Below, one piece after another: positions 18,251 through 28,276 of a stretch of DNA of 64,000 nt (position 1 is the first letter of the stretch; every line of letters starts with the position of its first letter). Position numbers and translations under genes: made by a program. The DNA comes from Azorhizobium oxalatiphilum (GTDB lineage Bacteria > Pseudomonadota > Alphaproteobacteria > Rhizobiales > Xanthobacteraceae), in NCBI RefSeq assembly GCF_014635325.1, contig NZ_BMCT01000007.1, forward strand, positions 1-64,000, in the 5' to 3' direction. A model generated the notes under the pieces. The model was not told where the DNA came from and made no database searches. It worked only from the letters and a program-made list of their open reading frames with translations.

Positions 18251-19273
18251 ATGGTTGCGGTTCGCGCCGGCGATGCGGATGCGGCGCTGGCGCGCCGCGA
18301 TCCCAAGCACGCCGTGGTCCTGATCTATGGTCCGGACCTCGGCCTCGTGCGCGAGCGCGCGGCCGCGCTGGTCAAGCGCGTGGTGCCCGACACCTCCGAC
18401 CCCTTCGCCGTGGTGCGGCTGGAGGGCGATGAACTGGCGAGCGATCCCCAGCGCCTGATCGACGAGACCCAGACGGTAGGGCTGTTCGGCGGTGAGCGCG
18501 TGGTGTGGGTGCGCGGTGGCGGGCGCAATTTCGTGCCGGCGCTGGAGCCGGTGCTGGCCAATCCCTCCGGCACGCTGGTGGTGGTGGAGGCGGGCGACCT
18601 GAAGAAGGGCGCGCCGCTGCGCTCGGCCTGCGAGAATTCGCCCAAGGCCCTCGCCATTCCCTGCTTCGCCGATGGCGACCGTGATCTCGCCAAGCTGGTG
18701 GACGGCATGCTGGGCGAGGCCGGCCTCGTCATCGACCGCGATGCCAAGGAACTGCTCGTGTCCCTGATCGGAGGCGACCGTCTCGCCTCGCGCGGAGAGA
18801 TCGCCAAGCTCGCCCTTTATGCGCAGGGGCAGGGGCGGGTGACGCTGGAGGATGTTCGCATCATCGTCGGCGATGCCTCGGCGCTGGCGCTGGACGATGT
18901 GGTGGATTCGGCCCTCGCCGGCATGGCGCAGGAGGCCACCACCGCGCTCGCCAAGGCGTGGGGTGCGGCGACCCGGCCCGATGCGATTCTCGGCGGACTG
19001 CTGCGCGCGCTGCACGGCCTGCACCAGATGTCCTTGCAGGTGGCGAGCGGCCAGCAGGTGGACACGGTGATCAAGAGCGCGCGGCCCATGATCCATTTCT
19101 CCCGTGTGAACAAGATGGAGCGTGCCCTGCGCAGCCTTTCGCCCGGCCGCTGCATGAAGCTGATCCTGCTGGTGGACGAGGCCGTGCTTGCCGCCCGTCG
19201 CAGCGCCCCCATGGCGCAGGCCATCACCGAGCGCGTTGTGTTGCAGATGGCGGCGCGCAAGCAGGCCAACTGA
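18251..19273 (+). CDS. holA: DNA polymerase III delta subunit
   Basis: This 340-aa clamp-loader subunit opens the beta sliding clamp. The N-terminal AAA+-like fold begins VLIYGPDLGLVRERA. It continues with LIDETQTVGLFGGERVVWVRGG and the helical collar near the C-terminus (LLRALHGLHQMSLQV). It is the third gene of the leuS-lptE-holA unit. The alphaproteobacterial position and length match. Confidence 0.92.
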   Translation: MVAVRAGDADAALARRDPKHAVVLIYGPDLGLVRERAAALVKRVVPDTSDPFAVVRLEGDELASDPQRLIDETQTVGLFGGERVVWVRGGGRNFVPALEPVLANPSGTLVVVEAGDLKKGAPLRSACENSPKALAIPCFADGDRDLAKLVDGMLGEAGLVIDRDAKELLVSLIGGDRLASRGEIAKLALYAQGQGRVTLEDVRIIVGDASALALDDVVDSALAGMAQEATTALAKAWGAATRPDAILGGLLRALHGLHQMSLQVASGQQVDTVIKSARPMIHFSRVNKMERALRSLSPGRCMKLILLVDEAVLAARRSAPMAQAITERVVLQMAARKQAN

Positions 19274-19401
19274 ACGCGGCTCTCCTTTTCACGGATCCAA
19301 TCTTCCCGCAGCAGGTTTGAGACGAGGGGTCAGACAGCTAGGCTATTGCCGGGCGTCTTGGCTGTCCTTGGTTCGCTCTGTTCGAGAGGTATTCATATCC
19401 G

Positions 19402-20208
19402 ATGCGCAGCCTCACCAGCCTCAGTCTTGCCGGATCACTGCTTGTGCTTGCCGTTGGAGGCGCCGTCTGGAGTTCAGCCGCGCATGCCGCATCGGACAAG
19501 CGGGTGGACAGCGACCTCACCATCTATGTGGCGGGCGATCTGCTCCGGAAGGGCGGGGTGGTGTCGGTACAGCCGCTGCCGGTGCCCCGCGCGGAGTGGG
19601 ACAAGATCAATGCCGCCGACAATGCTCCCGTGCCGCCGCCCGAAGGGCTGAAGCCCATCGGCGCGGGCGGCAAGCGCATGGTGGTGATCGCCAGCGCGCA
19701 ATACAGCCAGATCCAGTTCTTCTATCCTGAGGATGTCACCTACACCTTCCGCTTCCGCCCCCATCCCGAGCAGAAGGATGAGATGCGGGTGACGGGAACG
19801 CGGGCGCTGTCCATCGGCGGCGTCAACAGCGACACCGGCCTTGGTCCGCAGATGGAGTATGGCTTCAAGGGCCGGGCGACGAGCGGCGACCAGACCATTC
19901 AGCTGGTCGCGCCGGACCTGGACGAGCATACGGCCCGCAGCCTGATGGCGGTGGTGGAGCTGATGCCCAACCGGCCGCCGCTGGCCTGCGAGACCCGCAG
20001 CGCCACCGCCGTCTGTGCGGTGGAGCCGGCCACGTGGCCCAAGGTGGCGGCGGATTGGGAGAAGTCGCGGCTGGACGGCATCACCGAGCGCAAGCACGAT
20101 GCCGCCCGGCGGGCCTGCTACGACAAGGCGCCCGCCGGCAACGGCAGCTGCGTGCAGGTGAGCGCGGACGGCGCGGAGCCGGTCTATGAGTTCCGCCGCA
20201 ATCCGTGA
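19402..20208 (+). CDS. Exported protein of unknown function
   Basis: This 268-aa predicted periplasmic protein has a Sec signal peptide at 1-30 (cleavage near SSAAHA-AS). The mature part is rich in beta-strand-like segments (QIQFFYPEDVTYTFRFRPHP). Four cysteines fall in two pairs (CETRSATAVC and CYDKAPAGNGSC), so disulfides are possible. It faces the AmpG-like gene and is probably transcribed alone. I recognise no family. A VirB9/TrbG relation was considered but key patterns are missing. Confidence 0.65.
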   Translation: MRSLTSLSLAGSLLVLAVGGAVWSSAAHAASDKRVDSDLTIYVAGDLLRKGGVVSVQPLPVPRAEWDKINAADNAPVPPPEGLKPIGAGGKRMVVIASAQYSQIQFFYPEDVTYTFRFRPHPEQKDEMRVTGTRALSIGGVNSDTGLGPQMEYGFKGRATSGDQTIQLVAPDLDEHTARSLMAVVELMPNRPPLACETRSATAVCAVEPATWPKVAADWEKSRLDGITERKHDAARRACYDKAPAGNGSCVQVSADGAEPVYEFRRNP

Positions 20209-20220
20209 GGCGAAGGCCGC

Positions 20221-21597
20221 TCAGCCCTTCGCCAGCTCGCGGAAGTGGCCGCGTGCTTGCAGCCATGCCAGCAGCATGAGCCCCGGTATGCCGGCGATGA
20301 CGGTGATGACGAAGAACCACGCCCAGCCCGTGACGTCATAGATATAGCCGCCGCCCGAGGCGAGCACGGTGCGACCCACGGCGGTCAGTGCGGTGAGGAG
20401 GGCATATTGGGTGGCGGTGTGGGCGCGCACCCCGCAGAGCGAGGACAGATAGGCCACGAAGATCACGGTGCCGATGGCGCTGGTGAAATTCTCCACCACC
20501 ATGGCGAAGGTGAGGAAGGCCACATCCGGCCCGATCATCGCCTGCACGGAGAAGGCGAGGTTGGAGAGCATCTGCAGCACGCCGCCGATCCACAGGCACG
20601 TCACCAGCGAGCGCCCGCGCGCTAGCATGCCGCCGGCAAAGCCGCCCACCAGCGTGGCGGCAAGGCCCACGCCCTTCACGATGCCCGCATACACGGCCTT
20701 GTCGAAGCCGATGGAGATGATGAAGGAGGCGGTGAGCCCGCCGGCCAGCGCGTCGGAGAATTTGTAGAGCGTGACAAAGGCCAGGATGGCGACGGCCTGG
20801 TTGCGGGTGAGGAAGTCGGAGAAGGCGCCATAGGCGGTGGTGAAGACGCGCTTCATGGTGCCGAGCGCGCCGCCCTCATGGGGCATCCGGGGCGCCCCGT
20901 CCGGCTCGCGGGCGATGAGGGTGGCGAGGATGCCGAGGCCCATGCAGGCGGCCGCGATCCCGTAGCCCCAGGCCCAGACGGAATCGTGCGGCAGGCCCCT
21001 GAACTCCAGCCATGTCACCACGGCGATGATGCCCGCGCCCGACACCAGCATGCCGATGCGATAGGCGGCCACATAGCCCGCCATGCCCGCCGCCTGCTCG
21101 GAGGTGTCCAGCTTCTCCACGCGATAGGCATCCACCACGATGTCCTGCGTGGCGGAGAGAAAGGCAACCAGCACCGAGCCGACGATGAGGCCGAAGGGGG
21201 CGGCCACTTTCAGGCCGTCGGCGGAGGTGGTGAAGCCGAGATCCTGGAAGCCGAGATAGAGGATGGCGGCGGCGAGCAAAATCTGGGTCGCCAGCAGCCA
21301 GCCGCGCCGCCGGCCCAGCCAGCGGGAGAGCAGCGGCACATCGATGGCATCCACCAGCGGCGCCCAGAGGAATTTCAGCGTGTAGGGCAGGCCCACGAGA
21401 TGGAACAGGCCGATGGTGGCGATATCCACCTTGCGCTCTGTCATCCAGACCGCGAGCGTGGAGCCGGTAAGCGCCAGCGGAAGGCCGGAGGAGAAGCCGA
21501 GCAGGATCACCACCAGCACGCTCGGGCGCAGATAGACCTTCAGCGCGTCGAGGGTGGAGGTGCGGGGCGCCTCGGTGCCCAGGGTATTCTCGCTCAT
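20221..21597 (-). CDS. AmpG-like MFS permease
   Basis: This 458-aa major-facilitator protein has about 12-14 helices. The AmpG pattern is clear: LGFSSGLPLALTGSTLAVWM, then LPYTLKFLWAPLVDA, then SATQDIVVDAYRVE. AmpG imports anhydro-muropeptides released during peptidoglycan recycling and is linked to beta-lactamase induction. The ATG at 21597 is preferred over an upstream in-frame start at 21657. It lies 43 bases downstream of the response regulator gene on the same strand. The substrate is inferred from family only. Confidence 0.82.
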   Translation of the reverse strand: MSENTLGTEAPRTSTLDALKVYLRPSVLVVILLGFSSGLPLALTGSTLAVWMTERKVDIATIGLFHLVGLPYTLKFLWAPLVDAIDVPLLSRWLGRRRGWLLATQILLAAAILYLGFQDLGFTTSADGLKVAAPFGLIVGSVLVAFLSATQDIVVDAYRVEKLDTSEQAAGMAGYVAAYRIGMLVSGAGIIAVVTWLEFRGLPHDSVWAWGYGIAAACMGLGILATLIAREPDGAPRMPHEGGALGTMKRVFTTAYGAFSDFLTRNQAVAILAFVTLYKFSDALAGGLTASFIISIGFDKAVYAGIVKGVGLAATLVGGFAGGMLARGRSLVTCLWIGGVLQMLSNLAFSVQAMIGPDVAFLTFAMVVENFTSAIGTVIFVAYLSSLCGVRAHTATQYALLTALTAVGRTVLASGGGYIYDVTGWAWFFVITVIAGIPGLMLLAWLQARGHFRELAKG

Positions 21598-21640
21598 CCC
21601 GTCCTGTCCTGCCCGCGTCCGGTTGGGCGCGGCTGGACGC

Positions 21641-22339
21641 TCACGCCTGATTGGCACTCCAGAGCCCGGCTTCCACCTTGGAGACCGCGATCACCGCCTG
21701 CGTGCGGCTCTCCACCCCGAGCTTCTGGAGAATGGCCGAGACATGGGCCTTCACCGTGGCTTCGGAGACGCCCAGCTCATAGGCGATCTGCTTGTTCAGC
21801 CGCCCTTCCGCCAGCATCATCAGCACACGGACTTGTTGCGGCGTTAACGTGGCGAGCCGGCCGATGATGGCGTCGGTCTCTCCATCCCGCCCGCCGCCGA
21901 GGTCCACGTCCGGCGGGGTGGCGGTGCCGCCGGCCAGCACGGTGGCCACCGCCTCGCGCATGGCGGCGATCTCCATGGTCTTCGGAATGAAGCCGGAGGC
22001 GCCAAGGTCGAGGCAGCGGCGAATGACGGGCGGGTCCTCATTGCCGGACACCACCACCACCGGCACGCCGGCATATTGGGCGCGCAGATAGATCAGGCCG
22101 GAGAAGCCGCGGGCGCCGGGCATGGTGAGGTCGAGCAGCACGAGATCGAAGTCGGGCTCGCGTTCCAGCAGCGCGTGCAGATCGTCGAAGGTGCCGACCT
22201 CCACGATCTCGGCCGCCGGGAACTGGCCGGCAACGGCCTCCCGGAGCGCCCCCCGGAACAGCGGGTGGTCGTCCGCGATAACCAGCCGGAACGCGGCCTC
22301 CGCATCTCCCAAAGCCTTCTCCCCCGCTTCTGCCCCCAT
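21641..22339 (-). CDS. NarL/LuxR-family response regulator, orphan
   Basis: This 232-aa two-component regulator has a receiver domain at about 18-135, with acidic pair DDHPLF, phospho-acceptor Asp in VLLDLTMPG and the conserved Lys in GFIPKTM. The LuxR helix-turn-helix is at about 165-225 (LTPQQVRVLMMLAEGRLNKQ and VSEATVKAHVSAIL). No histidine kinase is in the window, so its partner is elsewhere. It may share a transcript with the AmpG-like gene, or control the divergent chemoreceptor locus. Confidence 0.9.
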   Translation of the reverse strand: MGAEAGEKALGDAEAAFRLVIADDHPLFRGALREAVAGQFPAAEIVEVGTFDDLHALLEREPDFDLVLLDLTMPGARGFSGLIYLRAQYAGVPVVVVSGNEDPPVIRRCLDLGASGFIPKTMEIAAMREAVATVLAGGTATPPDVDLGGGRDGETDAIIGRLATLTPQQVRVLMMLAEGRLNKQIAYELGVSEATVKAHVSAILQKLGVESRTQAVIAVSKVEAGLWSANQA

Positions 22340-22672
22340 CCGGCTCCACCACCAGGCTGGAGCCGGTCCGAATCGTCCAGCGGATCATCGACAAGCAATG
22401 TCATGGTGGCAAGGTTGCTGGTCGCGGCGGGACAATCACTGCATTTGGGCTTCCTTTTGGCGCGAAAAGGAAGCCCATTTGAATACCGTCAGTGGTCAGA
22501 CGAAAATATATCGCTGCCTATGCTTGTGCCGTATTTACCATATAAAAATACTTCTAACATATTGATTTCAAATCAAAAAACATCAAATCGAACAAGTGCG
22601 CCAAGCAAGCCTCGCGCAAGCTTCATGCCGTACCTTGGTGGTGGATTGTATAATCATTCGGATGCCGTCGAT
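22340..22672. other. AT-rich divergent control region
   Basis: This 333-bp spacer lies between the response regulator (minus) and the chemoreceptor pseudogene (plus). The part at 22490-22600 is strongly AT-rich (ATAAAAATACTTC, ATTTCAAATCAAAAAAC) against a GC-rich background and is a likely promoter region. A large perfect hairpin sits at 22446-22477 and is listed separately. Confidence 0.5.
22446..22477. repeat. Perfect 13-bp inverted repeat in divergent promoter region
   Basis: TGGGCTTCCTTTT and AAAAGGAAGCCCA pair perfectly around the loop GGCGCG. It lies in the space between two divergent genes, where a normal gene terminator is not expected. It could end a small RNA or act as a leader attenuator or operator. 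Confidence 0.7.
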
Positions 22673-24137
22673 ATGTTCGGCTTGGGCAAGGTCGGAGAGG
22701 CCGCGCAAACTCTTGGTGCGCTCGATGAAGCGCTGGCCGTGATCGAGTTCACGCCTTCCGGCGAGATTCTCACGGCAAATGCCAATTTTCTGAAGCTTGT
22801 CGGCTACACGCTGGCAGAGCTGAAGGGGCGGCATCATCGACTCTTCGTGGACCCCGCCTATGCGGCCTCGCCGGATTATGCGGCCTTCTGGAGCCTGCTG
22901 GCAAAGGGGCAGTTCCAGGCGGGTGAATTCCGTCGCCTGGGCAAGGGCGGCGGTGCCGTCTGGCTGGAGGCCACCTATAATCCGGTGTCCGATGGCTCGG
23001 GCAAGGTCCGCAAGGTGGTGAAGTTTGCCGCCGACGTCACTGCGCGCAAGCAGCTCAGTTCCGAACATGCGGGGCAGGTGTCGGCCATCTCCAAATCGCA
23101 GGCGGTGATCCATTTCGGCATGGACGGCATCGTCACCGATGCCAACAGCCACTTCCTTCACGCGCTGGGCTATCGGCTGGACGAGATCGTCGGCCGCCAT
23201 CATTCCATGTTCGTGGCGCCGGAGGAGCGCAGCTCGCCCGCCTATCGCGGCTTCTGGCAGGCGCTGGCGCGCGGCGAGTATCAGCAGGGCGAGTTCCGAC
23301 GCGTGGGCAAGGGCGGCGGGGATGTCTGGATCCAGGCCACCTATACGCCCATCGCCGACGATGAGGGCAAGCTGTTCAAGGTGGTGAAGTTCGCCACCGA
23401 CATCACGGCCATGGTGCAGGATCGCCAGCGCCGGCAGGTGATCCAGAAGGAGATCGCCGCCGATCTGCAGCTGATCTCCGGCGAGCTGGAACAGACCAAT
23501 GCCGAGGCGGCCTCGGCTGCCGCAGCCACCACCCAGACGGCCAACAATGTACAGTCGGTGGCGGCCGGGGCGGAGGAACTGGCGACCTCGGTGGAGGAGA
23601 TCCGCCGTCAGGTGCACCAGTCCAGCGAACTGGCGCAGGCCGCCGTCTCCGAAGGGGCGCGTACCGGCGCCATCGTGGACAGCCTTACCGGCGCGGCGCA
23701 GAAGATCGATCAATGCCATTGCCGAGCAGACCAACCTTCTGGCCCTGAATGCCACCATCGAGGCCGCGCGCGCAGGCGATGCGGGCAAGGGCTTCTCGGT
23801 GGTGGCGTCCGAGGTGAAGAGCCTCGCCGGCCAGACCTCGAAGGCCACCAGCGACATCGCCGCCCAGATCGAGGCGGTGCAGGATGCCACCCGCAAGGCG
23901 GCGGATGCGCTCGGCGCCATCACCGGCAGCATCACCGAGCTGAACACCATATCGGCGCTGATCGCTGCCTCAGTAGAGCAGTAGACCGCGGTGACGCGGG
24001 AAGTGTCGGCCAACATGCAGGTGGCGGCGCAGGGCGTGGAGACGGTGAAGCAGAACGTCGGCTCCATCGCGGCCTCGACCGGGCATGTGGAACAGTCGGT
24101 CCGCAAGGTCCGCGAGGCATCCAGCGCCATCGCATGA
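22673..24137 (+). pseudogene. Broken PAS-PAS chemoreceptor (frameshift plus amber)
   Basis: This is a soluble chemoreceptor like its intact downstream neighbour: MFGLGKVGEA start, two PAS domains (about 17-125 and 140-245, both with W..A.Y.P..D), then an MCP domain. Near 23705-23711 about 17 nt present in the neighbour are missing, so the frame shifts after AAQKI. The original reading resumes as [20 protein letters not shown] in another frame. A second lesion is TAG at 23982-23984 where the neighbour has CAG. The reading then continues TAVTREVSANMQ to the normal-looking end at TGA 24135. Without the signalling tip no working receptor can be made. Confidence 0.85.
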
Positions 24138-24218
24138 ACGTATACGAACAATTATAGGCACGTGACAGGCTTTGCCTTGTCGGGTCCCATTCCCCACGAG
24201 ATCAAACGAGCTCCATCC

Positions 24219-25700
24219 ATGTTTGGTGCAAGCAACCGTTCCGAGGCGATGCTGAAGCTCGCGGCCCTCAACAAGGCCATGGCTGTCATCGAATTCACGC
24301 CCACCGGCGAAATCCTCGATGCGAACAAGAATTTCCTCGATGTGGTGGGATATGGCCTCAGCGAGATCAAGGGCAAGCATCATCGCCTGTTCGTCGACGC
24401 ACAGCTGGCGTCGAGCCCCGAGTATCAAGATTTCTGGCGTCGCCTTGGTGCGGGTGAATATCAGCACGGCGAGTATCGCCGCTTCGGCAAGGGCGGTGCG
24501 GAGGTCTGGCTACAGGCCTCCTACAATCCGGTGATCGATGCGCGGGGCAAGGTGCTGAAGGTGGTGAAGTTCGCCGCCGACATCACTGAGCAGAAGCGCC
24601 GCACGGCGGAGTTCTCCGGCCAGATCGAGGCCATCTCGAAGTCGCAGGCGGTGATCCATTTCGCCCTCGACGGCACGGTGCTGGACGCCAACGACAATTT
24701 CCTCGCCGCCATGGGCTATACGCTGTCCGAGATCGTCGGCCGCCATCACTCCATGTTCGTCACCCAGGACGACCGCAACGATCCGGCCTATGCGCGCTTC
24801 TGGGAGAGCCTGCGGCGCGGCAGCTATCAGGCGGCGGAATATCGGCGCATCGGCAAGGGCGGCAAGGAGGTCTGGATCCAGGCGTCATACAACCCCATCC
24901 TCGATGCGGCCGGCACGCCCTTCAAGGTGGTGAAGTTCGCCACCGACATCACGGAAGCCGTGCGCGAGCGCATGAAGCGGGCCGAGATCCAGAAGGCCAT
25001 CGACGCCGACCTCAACCGGATCTCGCTGGAGCTCTCCGCCGCCAATACGCAGGCGGCCTCGGCCTCGCAGGCCACCGAGCAGACGGCTTCCAACGTGCAG
25101 AACGTGGCGGCGGGCGCCGAGCAGCTGGCCGCCTCGGTGGAGCAGATCGGTCGGCAGGTGCGCCAGTCGAGCGAGATTTCGGCGGCGGCGGTGGAGCAGG
25201 GCAACCGCACCAATCAGATCGTGGCCAGCCTCAGCGGGGCTGCCGACAAGATCGGTCATGTTGTGGCGCTGATCAATTCCATCGCCGGCCAGACCAACCT
25301 GCTGGCGCTCAACGCCACCATCGAGGCGGCGCGCGCCGGGGATGCCGGCAAGGGCTTCTCCGTGGTGGCCTCGGAAGTGAAGAGCCTCGCCAACCAGACC
25401 TCCAGCGCCACCAACGAGATCGCCAGTCAGGTGAGCGAGGTGCAGGCGGCCACCAATGAAGCCGTGACCGCGCTGGGCTCCGTCACCGACTTCATTGCCG
25501 AGCTGAGCGGCATTTCAGCAGAGATCGCCGCGGCCGTGGAGCAGCAGATGGCCGTGACCCGCGAGGTATCGCACAACATGCAGACGGCGGCACAGGGCAT
25601 CGAGATGGTGAAGCAGAACGTGATCCAGATCGCGGCCTCCACCGACCATGTGGAAGCCTCCACCCGCAAGGTGCGCGAGGCTTCCGCCGCCATCTCCTGA
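24219..25700 (+). CDS. Soluble PAS-PAS methyl-accepting chemotaxis protein
   Basis: This 493-aa cytoplasmic chemoreceptor without membrane segments has PAS1 at about 15-120, PAS2 at about 140-245 and the MCP signalling domain at about 260-493. The tip is [20 protein letters not shown] near 357-376. The PAS pair suggests sensing of redox, oxygen or an internal ligand. The ATG at 24219 matches the start of the pseudogene copy (MFG...); an in-frame GTG at 24162 is less likely. It is a tandem paralogue of the broken gene upstream, 81 bases away. Confidence 0.88.
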   Translation: MFGASNRSEAMLKLAALNKAMAVIEFTPTGEILDANKNFLDVVGYGLSEIKGKHHRLFVDAQLASSPEYQDFWRRLGAGEYQHGEYRRFGKGGAEVWLQASYNPVIDARGKVLKVVKFAADITEQKRRTAEFSGQIEAISKSQAVIHFALDGTVLDANDNFLAAMGYTLSEIVGRHHSMFVTQDDRNDPAYARFWESLRRGSYQAAEYRRIGKGGKEVWIQASYNPILDAAGTPFKVVKFATDITEAVRERMKRAEIQKAIDADLNRISLELSAANTQAASASQATEQTASNVQNVAAGAEQLAASVEQIGRQVRQSSEISAAAVEQGNRTNQIVASLSGAADKIGHVVALINSIAGQTNLLALNATIEAARAGDAGKGFSVVASEVKSLANQTSSATNEIASQVSEVQAATNEAVTALGSVTDFIAELSGISAEIAAAVEQQMAVTREVSHNMQTAAQGIEMVKQNVIQIAASTDHVEASTRKVREASAAIS

Positions 25701-25718
25701 TGGGGCGGGTGTACCGGC

Positions 25719-26678
25719 TCAGGGCGTCGCGGCAGGCTCCGTGCCGAGGAAATAGCCCTTGGCCTGCGTCACCTCGGCGGCGATGAAATCGGCCGCCGCC
25801 CGCACGCGGGCGAGATCGCGCATGTCGGTATGGGTGATGAGATAGAAGGTTCGCGTCAGCGTCACCTCCTGCGGCAGAACGGGCACGAGATCAGGCTCTG
25901 CCGCGCCCATGAAGCAGGGCAGCACGCACACCCCCGCGCCCGCCCGCGTCGCCTGCATCTGGGCGATAAGGTTCGAGCTTTTCAGGCGCGGGCGCAGTTC
26001 GCGTGCGACGAGGGGCACATAGTCCAGCTCCGGCGCATAGATCAGATCGTCGATATAGCCGATGAAGGCATGACGCATGAGGGCGGCCCGGCTCTCGATG
26101 GTGCCGTGCGCCGCCAGATAGCCCCGTGAGGCATAAAGCCCCAGCCGATAGTCGGTGAGCTTGCGGGCGTGCAGCCGCCCCTCCTTCGGGCGGCTCAGGG
26201 AAATGGCGATGTCGGCCTCGCGCTTGGACAGGCTGACCAGACGCGGCATGGCCAGCAGCTGGATTTCCAGCGCCGGATGCTGGCGTGAGAAGGCGCCGAG
26301 GCGGGGGGCGAGGAAGAAGGTGCCGAAGCCATCCGGCGCGCCGATGCGTACGGTGCCGGAGACTCCCAGATTGGCACCCGCGATCTCGCTCTGGGCGGTG
26401 AGCGCCAGTGCCTCCATGCTCTCTGCCGCCGTCATCAGCCGCTCGCCCTGAGCGGTCAGCACGATGCCGCTGGATCGCCGGTCGAACAGCTTGGCGCCGA
26501 GCTGAGTTTCCAGCGCGCCGATGCGCCGGCTGACCGTGGAATGTTCCACGCCCAGTTGCCGTGCCGCCCCGGTGAGCGAGCCCGCGCGCGCCACTGCCAG
26601 CAGGAAACGCAGGTCCGACCATTCGAAATCCAGCCCGGCCAACCCGCTCTCCTTCTGCCCGCCTATCGATTTTCGCAC
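25719..26678 (-). CDS. LysR-family regulator divergent from mmsA
   Basis: This 319-aa regulator has a winged helix-turn-helix at about 18-78 (FLLAVARAGSLTGAARQLGV, EHSTVSRRIGALE) and a periplasmic-binding-protein-like effector domain after about 105. It is transcribed away from mmsA, with 101 bases between starts, so it probably controls the valine catabolic genes. The ligand is unknown. It converges on the chemoreceptor gene. Confidence 0.88.
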   Translation of the reverse strand: MRKSIGGQKESGLAGLDFEWSDLRFLLAVARAGSLTGAARQLGVEHSTVSRRIGALETQLGAKLFDRRSSGIVLTAQGERLMTAAESMEALALTAQSEIAGANLGVSGTVRIGAPDGFGTFFLAPRLGAFSRQHPALEIQLLAMPRLVSLSKREADIAISLSRPKEGRLHARKLTDYRLGLYASRGYLAAHGTIESRAALMRHAFIGYIDDLIYAPELDYVPLVARELRPRLKSSNLIAQMQATRAGAGVCVLPCFMGAAEPDLVPVLPQEVTLTRTFYLITHTDMRDLARVRAAADFIAAEVTQAKGYFLGTEPAATP

Positions 26679-26779
26679 GATGCGCGTGCAGAAATTGCGA
26701 TGGATGTGCGGAAAAAGCTAGGGCATCGTAGCGGCAACAAACAAAACCATCCGGGAAACGACAGGGAGAGGATCGCACC

Positions 26780-28276
26780 ATGCGCGAAATCGGTCATTTC
26801 ATCGGCGGCAAGGCCGTCGCCGGCACCTCCGGCCGCTATGCGGACGTCTGGGAGCCCATGACCGGCGAGGTGGCGGGCCGCGTGGCCCTGGCTTCCAAGG
26901 CCGAGATGCGCGCTGCGGTGGAGAATGCCAGGGCCGCCCAGCCCGCCTGGGCCAATACCAATCCGCAGCGGCGTGCCCGCGTGCTGATGAAGTTCCTCGA
27001 ACTGGTCCAGCGCGACTATGATGCGCTGGCCGACCTGCTGGCCCGCGAGCATGGCAAGACCGTGCCGGACGCCAAGGGCGACATCCAGCGCGGGCTGGAG
27101 GTGATCGAGTTCGCTATCGGCATTCCGCATCTGCTGAAGGGCGAGTTCACCGACGGCGCCGGTCCCGGCATCGACGTCTATTCCATGCGCCAGCCGCTCG
27201 GTGTGGTGGCGGGCATCACGCCGTTCAACTTTCCGGCCATGATCCCCATGTGGAAGTTCGGCCCGGCGATCGCCTGCGGCAACGCCTTCATCCTGAAGCC
27301 GTCCGAGCGCGATCCCGGCGTACCGCTGAAGCTCGCCGAGCTGATGATGGAGGCGGGCCTGCCGCCGGGCATCCTCAATGTGGTGAACGGTGACAAGGAA
27401 GCGGTGGACGCCATCCTCGATGATCCCGACATCAAGGCGGTGGGCTTTGTGGGCTCCTCGTCCATCGCCCAGTACATCTATGAGCGGGGCGCGGCCAACG
27501 GCAAGCGCATCCAGGGCTTCGGCGGCGCCAAGAACCACATGGTGATCATGCCCGACGCGGACATGGATCAGGCGGTGGATGCGCTCATCGGCGCCGGCTA
27601 CGGCTCGGCCGGTGAACGCTGCATGGCCATCTCGGTGGCCGTGCCGGTGGGCGAGGCGGCGGCGGAGAAGCTGCTGGAGCGGCTGGTGCCCCGCGTGGAG
27701 AGCCTGAAGATCGGCCCCTCCACCGACGTCACCGCCGATTTCGGCCCGCTGGTGACGCGCGAGGCGCTGGAGCGTGTGAAGTCCTACGTGGACATCGGCG
27801 TGAACGAGGGCGCCAAGCTGCTGGTGGACGGGCGCGGCTTCAAGCTGCAGGGCTATGAGAACGGCTTCTATCTGGGCGGCTGCCTGTTCGACCATGTGAC
27901 GGCGGACATGCGCATCTACAAGGAGGAGATCTTCGGCCCGGTGCTCTCGGTGGTGCGGGCGAAGGACTATGCCGAGGCGCTGCGCCTGCCGTCCGAGCAT
28001 GAATATGGCAACGGCGTCGCCATATTCACCCGCGACGGTGATGCGGCCCGCGATTTCACCTCCAAGGTGAATGTGGGCATGGTGGGCATCAACGTGCCGA
28101 TCCCGGTTCCGATCGCCTATCACACCTTCGGCGGTTGGAAGCGCTCGGGCTTCGGCGATCTCAACCAGCACGGCCCGGACGGCGTGCGCTTCTACACCAA
28201 GACCAAGACCGTCACCTCCCGCTGGCCCTCCGGCGTGAAGGAAGGCGCAGAGTTCGTGATCCCGACCATGGGGTGA
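26780..28276 (+). CDS. mmsA: CoA-acylating methylmalonate-semialdehyde dehydrogenase
   Basis: This 498-aa aldehyde dehydrogenase converts (S)-methylmalonate semialdehyde plus CoA to propionyl-CoA, the last step of valine breakdown (also in inositol breakdown). Catalytic Cys281 lies in GERCMAIS. Cofactor segments ITPFNFPAMIPMW and FVGSSSIAQYIYERGA, and FGGAKNHMV, are typical of MmsA. AGGGAGAGGATC precedes the start. It lies upstream of the isobutyryl-CoA dehydrogenase-like and mmsB genes, a known functional set. Confidence 0.95.
   Translation: MREIGHFIGGKAVAGTSGRYADVWEPMTGEVAGRVALASKAEMRAAVENARAAQPAWANTNPQRRARVLMKFLELVQRDYDALADLLAREHGKTVPDAKGDIQRGLEVIEFAIGIPHLLKGEFTDGAGPGIDVYSMRQPLGVVAGITPFNFPAMIPMWKFGPAIACGNAFILKPSERDPGVPLKLAELMMEAGLPPGILNVVNGDKEAVDAILDDPDIKAVGFVGSSSIAQYIYERGAANGKRIQGFGGAKNHMVIMPDADMDQAVDALIGAGYGSAGERCMAISVAVPVGEAAAEKLLERLVPRVESLKIGPSTDVTADFGPLVTREALERVKSYVDIGVNEGAKLLVDGRGFKLQGYENGFYLGGCLFDHVTADMRIYKEEIFGPVLSVVRAKDYAEALRLPSEHEYGNGVAIFTRDGDAARDFTSKVNVGMVGINVPIPVPIAYHTFGGWKRSGFGDLNQHGPDGVRFYTKTKTVTSRWPSGVKEGAEFVIPTMG

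Noticed and set aside
19402-20208. The exported unknown as a VirB9/TrbG conjugation protein
   Set aside because: No VirB9 C-terminal motif is seen and no other type IV secretion gene is near.
2379-23984. Amber codons in the receptors as pyrrolysine or general suppression
   Set aside because: TAG also ends cydA in the normal place with cydB directly behind it, and no pyrrolysine genes are visible. Point mutations are simpler.
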